Positions 47,215 to 56,443 of a stretch of 64,000 nt of DNA are shown here, in pieces. The translations under genes were made by a program, and so were the position numbers. Source of the DNA: Anaerolineae bacterium (GTDB lineage Bacteria > Chloroflexota > Anaerolineae > DRVO01). How positions within the stretch are numbered: the first letter of the stretch is position 1; the number at the start of each line of letters is the position of its first letter. The stretch lies in NCBI GenBank assembly GCA_013178015.1, contig JABLXR010000011.1, positions 35,720-99,719 on the forward strand. The letters are read 5' to 3'. The notes under the pieces are model-generated. The model was given only the letters and a program-made list of their open reading frames with translations. It had not been told where the DNA came from and made no database searches.

Positions 47215-48447
47215 ATGGCTAGTCAAGAGCGTCTGGCACTCGACGGCGGCACGCCCGTACGACAGGACTCCTTCCCCACTTGGCCCGTGTGGGATGAGGC
47301 GGAAGAGCAGGCCCTGCTGCGCGCCCTACGCAGCGGCAAGTGGGGCATCGGCAGCGAGATCATCGCCGAGTTCGAAGAGAAGTTCGCCGCCATGCAGGAC
47401 GCCAAGCAATGCATCTCCGTGGCCAACGGCACCGTCGCCATCGAGGTCGCCCTGCGCGGCGCTGGCGTCACCTACGGCGATGAGGTCATCGTCACCCCCT
47501 ACACCTTCGTGGCCACCGCCTCCGCCGTCCTCACCGTCGGGGCCATCCCCGTCTTCGCCGACATCGAGCCGGACACCTACCAGATAGATGCCCGGAGCGC
47601 CCGGACTCTCGTCACCGAGCGCACCAAGGCCATCATCCCCGTCCACATCGGCGGCGGCCCGGCGGACATGGATGCCGTCCTGGACCTAGCCCGAGAGGCG
47701 AACCTCACCGTCATCGAGGACTGCGCCCAGGCCCACCTGGCCGCCTGGAAAGGCCGGCGCGTGGGTGCCATCGGCGACTTGGGCACCTTCTCCTTCCAGT
47801 CCAGCAAGAACATCACCGCCGGCGAAGGGGGGGCCATCCTGGGCAACGACGAGCGGCTCATGGACCAGGTCTGGTCCTATCGCAACGTGGGGCGGGTGCG
47901 CCAGGGCGCCTGGTACCAGCACGAGGTGCTGGGAGGCAACGCCCGGATGAGCACCTGGCAGGCCGTCATCCTGCTGGCGCAGATGACCCGGGCCGAAGAG
48001 CAGTTGGCAGTGAGGGAGAGAAACGCTGCCCTCCTCTCCGATATGCTAGAGCGAATTCCGGGAATTCGGCCCACCAAGCGGGACGAGCGCGTTACCCATC
48101 ACGCCTACCACCTGTTCATCTTCCGGTACGACGCCTCCGAGTTTGGTGGCCGCCCCCGGGCCGAGTTCCTGCGGGCTTTGGTCGCCGAGGGAGTGCCCGC
48201 TTCGGCCGGCTACAATCCCCTCTATCACATGAACGCCATTATCAACGCTTCCCGCACTCTGGGGGAGCTGACCGGGGTGCCGGTGGCCTCGCTGGAGACC
48301 AACATCGAGCGGTGCCCGGTGACCGAGCGCGTCTGCGCTCAGGAGAGCTGCTGGCTCACCCAGAACCTGCTCCTGGGCACGGAGAAGGACATGGAGGACA
48401 TTGCCACCGCCATCGAGAAGATACGGAGAGCAGGTTACAGGGAATAG
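47215..48447 (+). CDS. DegT/DnrJ/EryC1/StrS-family aminotransferase (second copy)
   Basis: 410 residues. The start is the ATG after AGGAGG. LALDGGTPVRQDSFPTWPVW, VANGTVAIEVALRGAG, VTPYTFVATASAVL and the PLP-lysine motif SFQSSKNITAGEGG are diagnostic, and DCAQAHLAAWKGRR follows the Asp that binds the pyridine ring. It is clearly diverged from the first copy and probably acts on a different intermediate. The last four residues (GYRE) and the stop codon are made of a heptamer repeat unit. Confidence 0.9.
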   Translation: MASQERLALDGGTPVRQDSFPTWPVWDEAEEQALLRALRSGKWGIGSEIIAEFEEKFAAMQDAKQCISVANGTVAIEVALRGAGVTYGDEVIVTPYTFVATASAVLTVGAIPVFADIEPDTYQIDARSARTLVTERTKAIIPVHIGGGPADMDAVLDLAREANLTVIEDCAQAHLAAWKGRRVGAIGDLGTFSFQSSKNITAGEGGAILGNDERLMDQVWSYRNVGRVRQGAWYQHEVLGGNARMSTWQAVILLAQMTRAEEQLAVRERNAALLSDMLERIPGIRPTKRDERVTHHAYHLFIFRYDASEFGGRPRAEFLRALVAEGVPASAGYNPLYHMNAIINASRTLGELTGVPVASLETNIERCPVTERVCAQESCWLTQNLLLGTEKDMEDIATAIEKIRRAGYRE

Positions 48448-48530
48448 GTTACAGGGAATAGGTTACAGGGAATAGGGATAGAGCGGCCGCTCATTGCCCT
48501 GTAACCTGTCCCCTGGAACCTGTAACCTGA
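48432..48530. repeat. Inverted heptamer repeat at the 3' end of the second DegT gene
   Basis: Three tandem copies of GGTTACAGGGAATA (two 7-mers each) are followed by a GCGGCCGC centre and a complementary arm (CCCTGTAACC, GGAACCTGTAACC). The family is the same as the repeat after uvrB 40 kb away. Confidence 0.85.
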
Positions 48531-48544
48531 TAAGGAGACTGACT

Positions 48545-50494
48545 ATGAGTGTGACTCAGGTACGGTGGATGCGATCGGGCTCGGGCGAGGACGATCGGAC
48601 CCTGTCCCATGCTGCTCGGCAGCTTGCGCGATACGTGGAGAGAATGACCGGCGACGAGTGGGACGTAGGGCCGACCAGAGAGGTCGGGCCGGCTGCCGGG
48701 ACCGCCTGGTTGGGAGTGTGCAACACCATGCCCGAGCCCCCCACCGGTCCGATGGCGCCGGCCCCTTGGGACGACGGCTTCGCCGTGTGGGCCCAGGACG
48801 GTGGCCTTTTCATCGTCGGTCGCAATGCCCGCAGCGTCCTGTTCGGCGTGTATGCCTTCCTGGAGAGGCAGGGGGTGCGCTACGTCCGGCCCGGACGCAG
48901 CGGGGAGGTCGTACCTGAGCGGGAGGAGATCGACCTACCCGAGGAGCCGCTGGTCGAGGAGCCCCGCTACCGCCATCGGGGCCTGTGCATCGAGGGCGCG
49001 CCCTCGGTGAAGCACGCCCTGGGCATGGTAGACTGGGCGGCCAAGAAGCGCATGAACACTATCTTCCTCCAGTTCTTCTCTAGCCAGTACTTCTACAACC
49101 GTTGGTACGAACATTCCTACAACCCCCTGTATCGCGGTCACCCCATCAGCGAAGCGCAGGCCCTGACCCTGGACGAGAGAGTGATCGCCGCCATGAAGCG
49201 CCGCGGCCTCGTCTTCCACCGGGTAGGCCACAGCTGGACCAGCGCCGCCTTCGACATGCCTCGCTCCGGGTGGGTCAAGGCCGACGACGCCGAAGTGCCC
49301 GAGCAGTACCGGCGCTTCCTGGCCGAAGTGAACGGTGAACGCAAGCTCTTCCAGGGCATCCCCATCAACACCGAACTCTGCTACAGCCACCAACCTGCCC
49401 TCGACCGCTTCGTGGACAATGTAGTGCGGTACGCCGAGGAGCACCCCGAGCTAGACGTGGTGCACGTGTGGCTCTCCGACGCCCCCAACAACAAGTGCGA
49501 GTGCGAGAACTGCCGTCCCCTCACCATCTCCGACTGGTACGCCCGGATCATCAACGCCCTGTCGGAGAAGCTGGCCGAGCGGGCCCCCGATACCCGGTTC
49601 GTCTTCCTCTGCTACTTCGAGCTCCTCTGGCCACCGGAGCAGGTGGAGATAGACGAGAGCCGGGGCAACGCCATCATGATGTTCGCCCCCATCAGCCGCT
49701 GCTACGGCCACGCTCTCCCCGATCCCGACTGCGACGACGGCCAGGAATGGACCCGGCCGCCTCTGAACCAGTTCTCGGCCTCCCGGAACAACGCCTACTT
49801 CATCCAGCGCCTGGCCGACTGGCGGAAGGCGTTCCAGGGCGACAGCTTCGACTTCGACTACCACCTCATGTGGGCCAACTGGCAGCAACTCACCGACACC
49901 GGCATCGCCCGCATCTACTACCAGGACCTGCAGAAGCTGAAGGACCTGGGGCTGGATGGGATCATCAGCTGCCAGTCCTTCCGCAACTTCTACCCCTCGG
50001 GGCTGGCCATGACCGTCCTCGCCGATGCCCTCTGGAACCCGGACGTCGCCTGGGAGGAACTCAGACGCGGCTACCTGGAAGCTGCCTTCGGCCCGCATGC
50101 TGACCTGGCGGACGCCTACCTCAGCCGCACCGAGGAGATGCTCGCCACCGAGGATCCGCACCGGCGCCAGCCACCCTTCTCCCACTGCGGTGGCCCGGCG
50201 CTGGTGGAGGCGGAGTCCTACCTGAGGGGGGTCCTGGAGGACCTGACGGACCGCCGTAAGGCCGAGCCCGACCGGGTCTACCGGCGTTCCCTGGAGCTGC
50301 TCTCCCATCACGCTCAGTTCCTCCTCCACCTGGTGGGCGCCTACCAGGTGCGCGCCGCGGGCAAGCCGGCCCTGTCCAACTTGGAGCTGGATCGGGCGGC
50401 GGACTTCCTGCGCCGTACCGAGGCTCGTGTCAGCCCATACCTGGACACAGAGCTGGCCCTGAGGTGCTCGGTGGAACCGCATCGGGTAGAGTAG
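48545..50494 (+). CDS. DUF4838-domain protein (glycoside-hydrolase-like)
   Basis: 649 residues. The N-terminal part (GVYAFLERQGVRYVRPGRS) resembles the N-terminal domain of GH67/GH20 enzymes. The central DUF4838 barrel includes EPRYRHRGLCIEGAP, AAKKRMNTIFLQF, VHVWLSDAPNNKCECENC, and YYQDLQKLKDLGLDG. No signal peptide is seen. DUF4838 proteins are found with glycan loci; the reaction is unknown. The ATG follows AAGGAG; it starts 15 bases after the repeat at the second DegT gene. Confidence 0.8.
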   Translation: MSVTQVRWMRSGSGEDDRTLSHAARQLARYVERMTGDEWDVGPTREVGPAAGTAWLGVCNTMPEPPTGPMAPAPWDDGFAVWAQDGGLFIVGRNARSVLFGVYAFLERQGVRYVRPGRSGEVVPEREEIDLPEEPLVEEPRYRHRGLCIEGAPSVKHALGMVDWAAKKRMNTIFLQFFSSQYFYNRWYEHSYNPLYRGHPISEAQALTLDERVIAAMKRRGLVFHRVGHSWTSAAFDMPRSGWVKADDAEVPEQYRRFLAEVNGERKLFQGIPINTELCYSHQPALDRFVDNVVRYAEEHPELDVVHVWLSDAPNNKCECENCRPLTISDWYARIINALSEKLAERAPDTRFVFLCYFELLWPPEQVEIDESRGNAIMMFAPISRCYGHALPDPDCDDGQEWTRPPLNQFSASRNNAYFIQRLADWRKAFQGDSFDFDYHLMWANWQQLTDTGIARIYYQDLQKLKDLGLDGIISCQSFRNFYPSGLAMTVLADALWNPDVAWEELRRGYLEAAFGPHADLADAYLSRTEEMLATEDPHRRQPPFSHCGGPALVEAESYLRGVLEDLTDRRKAEPDRVYRRSLELLSHHAQFLLHLVGAYQVRAAGKPALSNLELDRAADFLRRTEARVSPYLDTELALRCSVEPHRVE

Positions 50495-50529
50495 AGCCGC
50501 CCGCGGTAGGGCGCATCGCACATGGAGCT

Positions 50530-50555
50530 GGCCGGTCTCTGATCAGAGGCCGGCC
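50530..50555 (+). terminator. Near-palindromic hairpin after the DUF4838 gene
   Basis: An 11-bp stem (one G-T wobble) around GATC, within GGCCGGTCTCTGATCAGAGG; it begins 36 bases after the stop and has no T-tract. Confidence 0.55.
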
Positions 50556-50806
50556 CCCTGTACCCGTTCCGACGGCGAGGTTAGGTCATTAGCCCCCTTC
50601 TTGGCCCCATCCTCGGTGCGCTTGACGACAGGCGCGGTCCTCTCGGTCCCCTCTTCGGCAGACGCAGGGGAGCCAATGGGCCAATCACACCAAACGTAGA
50701 TCGAGCACCTGCCAGAGGCCAGCACCCTGGCCCCCGCGCCAATTGCCGCAGAGTCCTACTGGGGCTAACTTGGGGCTCGACGTCCTTGGCTTAGGAGGTG
50801 AGACCC
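50556..50806. other. Intergenic region before the sulfatase
   Basis: About 250 bases with no gene recognised, giving about 310 bases in total between the DUF4838 gene and the sulfatase. Confidence 0.4.
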
Positions 50807-52282
50807 GTGGGCCGACCCAACCTGCTCTTGCTCCTCACCGACCAGCAACGTGCCGACGCGCTGGGGGCGTCCGGCAACCCAGTCATCCGCACTCCGCACC
50901 TGGACCGCCTGGCGAGGGAGGGTGTGATCTTCTCCTCTGCCTACACTCCTTCACCCGTGTGCGTCTCTGCCCGCTGCTCGCTGATCTACGGGCAGTACCC
51001 CCATCGCACCGGCTGCGTGGACAACTCCGACCCCATGCCCGACGATCGCCCCTCTCTTATGGACGTCCTGAGCGAGGCCGGCTATCGCACCCACGGCATC
51101 GGCAAGATGCACTTCACCCCCGACTCCCAGGCCCTCCGAGGCTTCCACTCTCGCGAGCACCAGGAGGAACTGCGGGCCCGGGTGGAGGACGATGACTACC
51201 TCCAGTTCCTCCAGGCCCATGGGTTTGGTCACGTCTACGACCCCTTCGGCCAGCGGGGAGAGATGTACTACATCCCCCAACCGGCCCAGATGCCGGCTCA
51301 CCTGCACGGCACTCAATGGGTGGGGGATCGGGCGGTGGACTTCCTCCGCCGCGCCGAGGCCAGCCAGCCCTTCTTCCTCTTCGTCAGCTTCATACATCCG
51401 CACCCGCCCTTCTCGCCCCCCACTCCCTGGAACAAGCTCTATCGGGCAGCGCTCATGCCGCTGCCCAAGAGCACCTTGAACGACGAAAGCCTGCACACCT
51501 ACGCCAACAGATACCAGAACCGGTATAAGTACCGTGACGCGGGGAGGGACCTGAACCTCCTGCGGACCATGAAAGCGTACTACTACGCTTGCGTCTCCTT
51601 CGTCGACCACCAGGTGGGCCGGATCATCGCCACCCTGGAGGAGACGGATCGCCTGAACGACACCATCATCCTGTTCGCCTCCGATCATGGCGAGTTCCTG
51701 GGCGACTATGGCTGCTTCGGCAAGCGCAGCATGCTCGATGCCGCCGCCAGAGTGCCCCTGGTCGCCCGCTATCGGGCCCGGTTCTCCCCGGGCCGGTGCT
51801 GTGACACACCGGTGAGCCTGGTGGACGTCTTCCCCACTCTCTTGGAGGCCGCCGGCCTAACCGCTGATGGACTTAGCTTGGATGGGGTAGACCTGGCGGA
51901 GGTTGCTGCGGGGCGCTATGCCGACCGTACCATCTACAGCCAGTACCAAAGACGCGCTCTGGGCCTTTACATGGCCCTGGACCGGCGCTGGAAGTACTTC
52001 TACTCCGTCCCCGACCGGCGTCACTTCCTCTTCGATCGGATCCAGGACCCGCAGGAGACCCGCAACCGCGCTGGCCTGGTGTTCTGCCACGAGGCCCTGG
52101 AGGAGATGCGGAGGCGGCTCGTAGGTCGTCTGCGAGAGGATGGGTACAAGGAGCCGCTGGAGGGCGGGAGCTGGAGGGATTACCCCCAGCCCCGGCTGCC
52201 CGAAGACCCCGACGAGGGCCTGCTCATCCAGAACGCGGCCTGGGCCGTACCTTACCAGTACATCCCGGGGTATTCCGACTGA
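50807..52282 (+). CDS. Type I sulfatase
   Basis: 491 residues. The GTG is chosen because AGGAGG lies 8 bases upstream and GRPNLLLLLTDQQRADALG, the metal-site start, follows. The sulfatase signature is SPVCVSARCSLIYGQYPHRTG, where C-V-S-A-R replaces the classical C-x-P-x-R; the cysteine is the residue normally converted to formylglycine. SDHGEFLGDYG is the late metal site. No signal peptide is seen, suggesting cytoplasmic action on an imported sulfated sugar. No maturase gene is in the window. Confidence 0.88.
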   Translation: MGRPNLLLLLTDQQRADALGASGNPVIRTPHLDRLAREGVIFSSAYTPSPVCVSARCSLIYGQYPHRTGCVDNSDPMPDDRPSLMDVLSEAGYRTHGIGKMHFTPDSQALRGFHSREHQEELRARVEDDDYLQFLQAHGFGHVYDPFGQRGEMYYIPQPAQMPAHLHGTQWVGDRAVDFLRRAEASQPFFLFVSFIHPHPPFSPPTPWNKLYRAALMPLPKSTLNDESLHTYANRYQNRYKYRDAGRDLNLLRTMKAYYYACVSFVDHQVGRIIATLEETDRLNDTIILFASDHGEFLGDYGCFGKRSMLDAAARVPLVARYRARFSPGRCCDTPVSLVDVFPTLLEAAGLTADGLSLDGVDLAEVAAGRYADRTIYSQYQRRALGLYMALDRRWKYFYSVPDRRHFLFDRIQDPQETRNRAGLVFCHEALEEMRRRLVGRLREDGYKEPLEGGSWRDYPQPRLPEDPDEGLLIQNAAWAVPYQYIPGYSD

Positions 52283-52291
52283 CATGGCCTG

Positions 52292-52643
52292 ACAGGTTCG
52301 TCACCCACCCGGTCTGGGAGACCCACTCCGGCCTACCGTCGGCCCCGGTGTCCAGATCCAAGACGCCGACCTGCCCGCTCCACAGGGTAGGCCCGAACCG
52401 GTTGGGGACGGAGTAGGCCAGCCGCGTCCCATCCGGCGACACAGCCACCTCTTCCAGGGTCCAGTAGTACTCCTGGGGTAGCGCCAGCAGACGCCGCTCC
52501 CAGCCCGTTCCTACGCCAACCAGCCACAGCTCCTCGTCGCGCTCGACCAGTAAGGAGAAGGGCATTCCCTGGTAGGCTGGCCAGGGCGGCGTGTGCCATG
52601 GCTCCTCCCACCCCTCCGCCGCGCTCACACTGAAGATGGTATC
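52292..52643 (-). pseudogene. Fragment of a TolB/WD40-like beta-propeller protein
   Basis: The minus-strand frame gives LLVERDEELWLVGVGTGWER, LEEVAVSPDGTRLAYSVP and VGVLDLDTGADGR, blades of a TolB-like propeller. It is only about 115 residues, has no start with a ribosome binding site and no partner domain, so it is a remnant. Its 3' side runs into the sulfatase end and its 5' side into a repeat element. Confidence 0.6.
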
Positions 52644-52668
52644 TAGGGGGCCAGGGGAACCCCTCGGG

Positions 52669-52771
52669 AGGGACGAGCCCGCCGCGATGCCAGCGTCTCG
52701 CTGTGCCAGCCGGCTGCAGAGCCGGTGCGGCGGAGTCTCGCTCCGGGATTCTCGCACCAGGGCTCGTCCCT
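52669..52771. repeat. 103-base element with 12-base terminal inverted repeats
   Basis: AGGGACGAGCCC at the left end is exactly complementary to GGGCTCGTCCCT at the right end. The middle holds CCGGCT-GCAG-AGCCGG. It resembles a small non-coding mobile or REP-like element. Confidence 0.7.
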
Positions 52772-52795
52772 ACAATACTGGCCTGTCATCGGGCA

Positions 52796-52823
52796 TTGAC
52801 GCAGCTGGCCAATACGCTACAAT
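52796..52823 (+). promoter_or_regulatory. Probable promoter of the second binding-protein gene
   Basis: TTGACG and TACAAT separated by 16 bases, about 80 bases before the ATG; the best sigma-70-type match I found in the window. Confidence 0.7.
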
Positions 52824-52900
52824 ATGCCTGACCCGCTTCCCAACCGTTCGTGGTAGCTTGCAGACTTGGGTCATTCCGTCTACGTTCGAGGAGGAAGGAG

Positions 52901-54250
52901 ATGCGCACCAGCAAGTTGTGGAGCCGACGATCTCTCTTGCAGACTGGCGCCCTGATGACCGGGGCCACCGTCCTGGCCGCCTGCGCCGGAGCCACCCCCG
53001 CCGCCGTTACTGTGCCCGAGGCTACTGCCGTCCCCGAGGAGAAAGCCCCGGCAGCCGCCGCGGTCAGCGGTACGGTCAGGATGTGGGAATTCCCCATGAC
53101 CGAAGACGACATGGCCCAGATCTGGAATCCTTTGCTGGAGAAGTTCAACGCTGAGTATCCGGACATCGAGGTCAACATCGAAATACTGCCCTGGGGTGGC
53201 CGGCGGGAGAAGATGCTCACCGCCTACGCTGCCGGCGAAGCGCCCGACATGGCCTACGTCAACATTGACACCATGTCTCTCTTCGGCACCAACGGCGTGC
53301 TCATGCCCCTGGACGACATGATCCCAGCCGAGATCTGGGACGACATGTCCGGCGACCTGATCGAGGGTCTCACCTGGGAGGGGGAGCGCCTGATGTTCCC
53401 CTGCTTCATCTACTACTACGGGCGTCTCTACAACAAGGGCCTCTTCGAGGAGGTCGGGCTGGACGTGAATACGCCGCCCGCCACCTGGGATGACATGCGT
53501 GCCTATGGAGCGGCCGCCAAGACCAAGGACTACTTCCTCACCAACCTCAGCACTATCGCCTGGGACACCGAGATGATCACCACCCTCTGGCAGGCCGGCG
53601 GACGCCTGTTCAACGAGGACTTCACCAAGGTACAGCTGGACACCGATGCCGCCTACGACACCTGGAAGTTCGAGGCGGACATGTTCCAAAACGGCTGGGT
53701 GCCCAAGGAGGGAGCAGTCGGCTCCGAGGCTGAGGCATCCGGAGTGGCGGCGACCGACTACTGGATCACCGGCAAGCAGATTCTGAGTCACGCTAGCACC
53801 GCCCTGATCGCCACGAACACAAGGAACCAGGCGCCCGAGATCGATTTTGGCTTGTGCCCCACACTTAAGTACAAGAGGCAAGTCGTTCTCTCTACTGGTG
53901 CTTGCTGGGGTGTATTCAAGAACCGCCCGGCGCTTGATCCGGTAGCGAAGTGGCTGCTATGGCTTATCGGCCCGGAACCACAGGGATTCTACTGCTCGGT
54001 CACCAACAACGTTCCGGGTAGGCTCTCTGCCATGCCCTATTGGGAAGTTGACGAGACCATCAGGGAGTTTAGCGAGCTGCACCTGCCCTATGGTGAGCTC
54101 AACGGCGACGCTACGCACTACTGGCAGGAGGGCAAAGTCATCTGCGCTCCTCATCGGCAAGCTTCCGCCCTGGGGCTGGTGAGCGTGGAGGAAGCGCTAG
54201 CGGCGGCCCAGGCCGAGTTCCAGGCGGCCATTGACGAGGCGCTCGCCTAG
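52901..54250 (+). CDS. Second sugar ABC transporter substrate-binding lipoprotein
   Basis: 449 residues, ATG after GAGGAAGGAG. SRRSLLQTGALMTGAT and a lipobox ending LAAC mark a twin-arginine-type lipoprotein; a Pro/Ala linker follows. The binding fold (VRMWEFPMTEDDMAQIWNP, YAAGEAPDMAYVNIDTMS, FIYYYGRLYNKGLFEEVGLD) matches family-1 solute-binding proteins. Unlike the first copy it has no permeases next to it; it is followed by dehydrogenase and dehydratase genes. It may share the permeases of the first locus or a distant set. Confidence 0.92.
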   Translation: MRTSKLWSRRSLLQTGALMTGATVLAACAGATPAAVTVPEATAVPEEKAPAAAAVSGTVRMWEFPMTEDDMAQIWNPLLEKFNAEYPDIEVNIEILPWGGRREKMLTAYAAGEAPDMAYVNIDTMSLFGTNGVLMPLDDMIPAEIWDDMSGDLIEGLTWEGERLMFPCFIYYYGRLYNKGLFEEVGLDVNTPPATWDDMRAYGAAAKTKDYFLTNLSTIAWDTEMITTLWQAGGRLFNEDFTKVQLDTDAAYDTWKFEADMFQNGWVPKEGAVGSEAEASGVAATDYWITGKQILSHASTALIATNTRNQAPEIDFGLCPTLKYKRQVVLSTGACWGVFKNRPALDPVAKWLLWLIGPEPQGFYCSVTNNVPGRLSAMPYWEVDETIREFSELHLPYGELNGDATHYWQEGKVICAPHRQASALGLVSVEEALAAAQAEFQAAIDEALA

Positions 54251-54277
54251 CCACCCGGCGTGGCCCTGAGCCCATGC

Positions 54278-54311
54278 GCGACCGTGGCCTGCCCAACCGG
54301 GCCACGGTCGC
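54278..54311 (+). terminator. Hairpin after the second binding-protein gene
   Basis: Perfect 12-bp stem GCGACCGTGGCC/GGCCACGGTCGC with a ten-base loop; no T-tract. Same position relative to its gene as the hairpin after the first binding protein. Confidence 0.6.
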
Positions 54312-54370
54312 TGTCTGCAATGCGCCATCGGCGCAGGTTCGTATCCATAGAGGCAGGAGCTGAGCAAGAC

Positions 54371-55342
54371 ATGAAAGCACTGCGCGTGGGTCTCGTAGAC
54401 CTCGATACCTCGCACCCGGAGAACTGGGTGCCCATCTTGCGTGAGCTGGGACACCAACTCGTCGGTGTCTTCGACGGAGGAACGGTCTGGCCTGAAGGCC
54501 ACGCTGCCAGGTTCGCGGAGCGCTTCTCCATACCCAGGGTCCATGGTTCGCCAGAGCAGATGGTCGATGACGTGGACCTAGCCATCATCCACAGCGTCAA
54601 CTGGGACGTGCATGTGTCGCGGGCTCAACCCTTCGTCCAGGCAGGCAAGGCCGTCCTCATCGACAAGCCCATCGTAGGTAACCTCCGGGATGCGTACACG
54701 CTGCTTGATTGGGAGCGCCAGGGCGCCCGGATCAGCGGTGGATCCTCCGCCCGCTTCGCCCGCCAGGCACGCGACTATCTGTCCCAAGACGTCGAAGAGC
54801 GAGGCGAGCCCCATGTGGCCTTCCTGGCCAACGGAGTGGATGAGTTCAACTATGCCATTCACGCCTATGCCGGCCTCGTCGCTATCATGGGCCCGGGCGT
54901 GCACGGGGTGCGGACCCTTGGCACGGCGAGCGAGCAGATGCAGGTGGAGGTGCGCTGGCCCGATGGCCGGCGTGGGCTGCTCTCCGTAGGACGCACCGAG
55001 CGTCACCTGCCCTGCGCCGCCCTCGTCGTCAGCAACCGATCAATCAGCCAGTTCACCGTGGGCGGCACCGGTGGCTACAACTCACTGCTCGAGGCTCTGC
55101 TGCCCTACTATGCCGGCGAGGCACCAGCGCCCTTCTCGGTCAGGGACCTCCTCGAGCCGGAACTGACGGCCATGGCGGCCCGGGAGTCGCTCCGTAGCGG
55201 CGGCCACTACGTGCCACTGACTGACCTGCGTCTGGACGATCCGGGCTACGACGGGGCGTCCTTCGCCGCCGCGTATCGTCTCGACCGGCTGGCCCGGGCT
55301 GCACGCGCGGCCGAACCATCGGAGAGACAGCCCGGACGTTGA
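54371..55342 (+). CDS. Gfo/Idh/MocA-family oxidoreductase
   Basis: 323 residues. ALRVGLVDLDTSHPENWVP begins the NAD-binding domain; VDLAIIHSVNWDVHVSRAQP, AGKAVLIDKPIVGN (with the conserved EKP-like DKP) and a C-terminal mixed sheet follow. Such enzymes oxidise hydroxyl groups of sugars, inositols or sugar acids with NAD(P). The ATG follows GGAG about 12 bases upstream. The next gene starts 19 bases after its stop. Confidence 0.85.
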   Translation: MKALRVGLVDLDTSHPENWVPILRELGHQLVGVFDGGTVWPEGHAARFAERFSIPRVHGSPEQMVDDVDLAIIHSVNWDVHVSRAQPFVQAGKAVLIDKPIVGNLRDAYTLLDWERQGARISGGSSARFARQARDYLSQDVEERGEPHVAFLANGVDEFNYAIHAYAGLVAIMGPGVHGVRTLGTASEQMQVEVRWPDGRRGLLSVGRTERHLPCAALVVSNRSISQFTVGGTGGYNSLLEALLPYYAGEAPAPFSVRDLLEPELTAMAARESLRSGGHYVPLTDLRLDDPGYDGASFAAAYRLDRLARAARAAEPSERQPGR

Positions 55343-55361
55343 GGACATTGAGGAGACCCTG

Positions 55362-56432
55362 ATGAAGCAGGTGTTCCGCAACAACCGCGGTCAAGTCTAC
55401 GTCAAAGAGGCCCCCATGCCCCGGCTCGAGGGCAGCGGAGCCATCGTGCAGACGATCTGTTCCGTGTTCGGCGAGGGTTCCGAGCTGGGCGGGGTACGCC
55501 AGATGAGGCGGGCCATCGAGGCCGGCCAGGCACCGGAGGAACCCCTCCAGGAACGTCCCATGTCCTACCAGTCCTGCGGCCGCATTGTAGAACTGTCCCA
55601 CGACCTGAAGGACCTGTACTCCGTGGGAGACGTGGTCGCCTGCGCTGGAGCTGGATTTGGGCACCACGCCGAGTACGGCTACGTCCCCAAGAATGCTATG
55701 GCCCGGGTGCCGGAAGGCGTCACGCCGGCGGAGGCCGCCACCTGCAACGTGGGTCTCACCGCTCTCCACTGCATCCGCCGAGCCGGGCTGGGGCCCGGCG
55801 AGACTATGGCGGTGATCGGGCTGGGAGTCCTGGGCCAGATCCTGACCCAGCTCGTCTACTCCTGCGGCGGACGAGCGATTGGCACCGACCTGTACCCCCT
55901 GCGGCGGCAGAAAGCCGCCGCCCTGGGTGCCGAGCTGGTGGTAGACGCCAACACAGGCGACCTGGCGGCAGAGGTGGCCGCTCTCACGGGCGGGCTGGGG
56001 GCCGACTACGTGGCCGTCTGCGTGGGCGGGCGCAACAAGGCGGTGAACCACCTGGCCGTGAGGACGGTGCGCTACAGCGGAGTGGTGCTCATGATCGGAG
56101 GCGCCGTGAACGTGGACTTCTCCGACGCCCCGCCCGATGCCAGCCCCCACATCAAGGAGATAGACCTACGCTGGGTGTACGGCCGGGGCCCGGGCAGTCG
56201 AGAGGGCGATTGGTACGCCCAGGGCTTGCACTACCCCCGTCGCTTCGTCCGCTGGGACGCCCAGAACAACCTGGAGGCTCTACTGCACCTGCAGGCCACC
56301 GGTAGGCTGAGGGTGGAGCCGCTGCTGACCCACCGCTTCCCGGTGGACCAGGCGAGGGAAGCGGCCGACCTGCTCATTGACCGTCCGGATCAGGCATTGG
56401 GCGTCGTGCTGGAATACGGCGCCGACGAGTAG
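55362..56432 (+). CDS. Medium-chain (zinc-type) dehydrogenase
   Basis: 356 residues. The GroES-like first half has SVGDVVACAGAGFGHHAEY; the Rossmann motif is VIGLGVLGQILTQ. The usual catalytic-zinc Cys and His (GHE) are not obvious, so it could be a zinc-independent relative of threonine/sorbitol dehydrogenase. It sits between the Gfo/Idh/MocA gene and the enolase-superfamily gene, with small gaps, in one operon, and probably oxidises or reduces the same sugar skeleton. Confidence 0.82.
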   Translation: MKQVFRNNRGQVYVKEAPMPRLEGSGAIVQTICSVFGEGSELGGVRQMRRAIEAGQAPEEPLQERPMSYQSCGRIVELSHDLKDLYSVGDVVACAGAGFGHHAEYGYVPKNAMARVPEGVTPAEAATCNVGLTALHCIRRAGLGPGETMAVIGLGVLGQILTQLVYSCGGRAIGTDLYPLRRQKAAALGAELVVDANTGDLAAEVAALTGGLGADYVAVCVGGRNKAVNHLAVRTVRYSGVVLMIGGAVNVDFSDAPPDASPHIKEIDLRWVYGRGPGSREGDWYAQGLHYPRRFVRWDAQNNLEALLHLQATGRLRVEPLLTHRFPVDQAREAADLLIDRPDQALGVVLEYGADE

Positions 56433-56443
56433 AGGAGCCTGCC

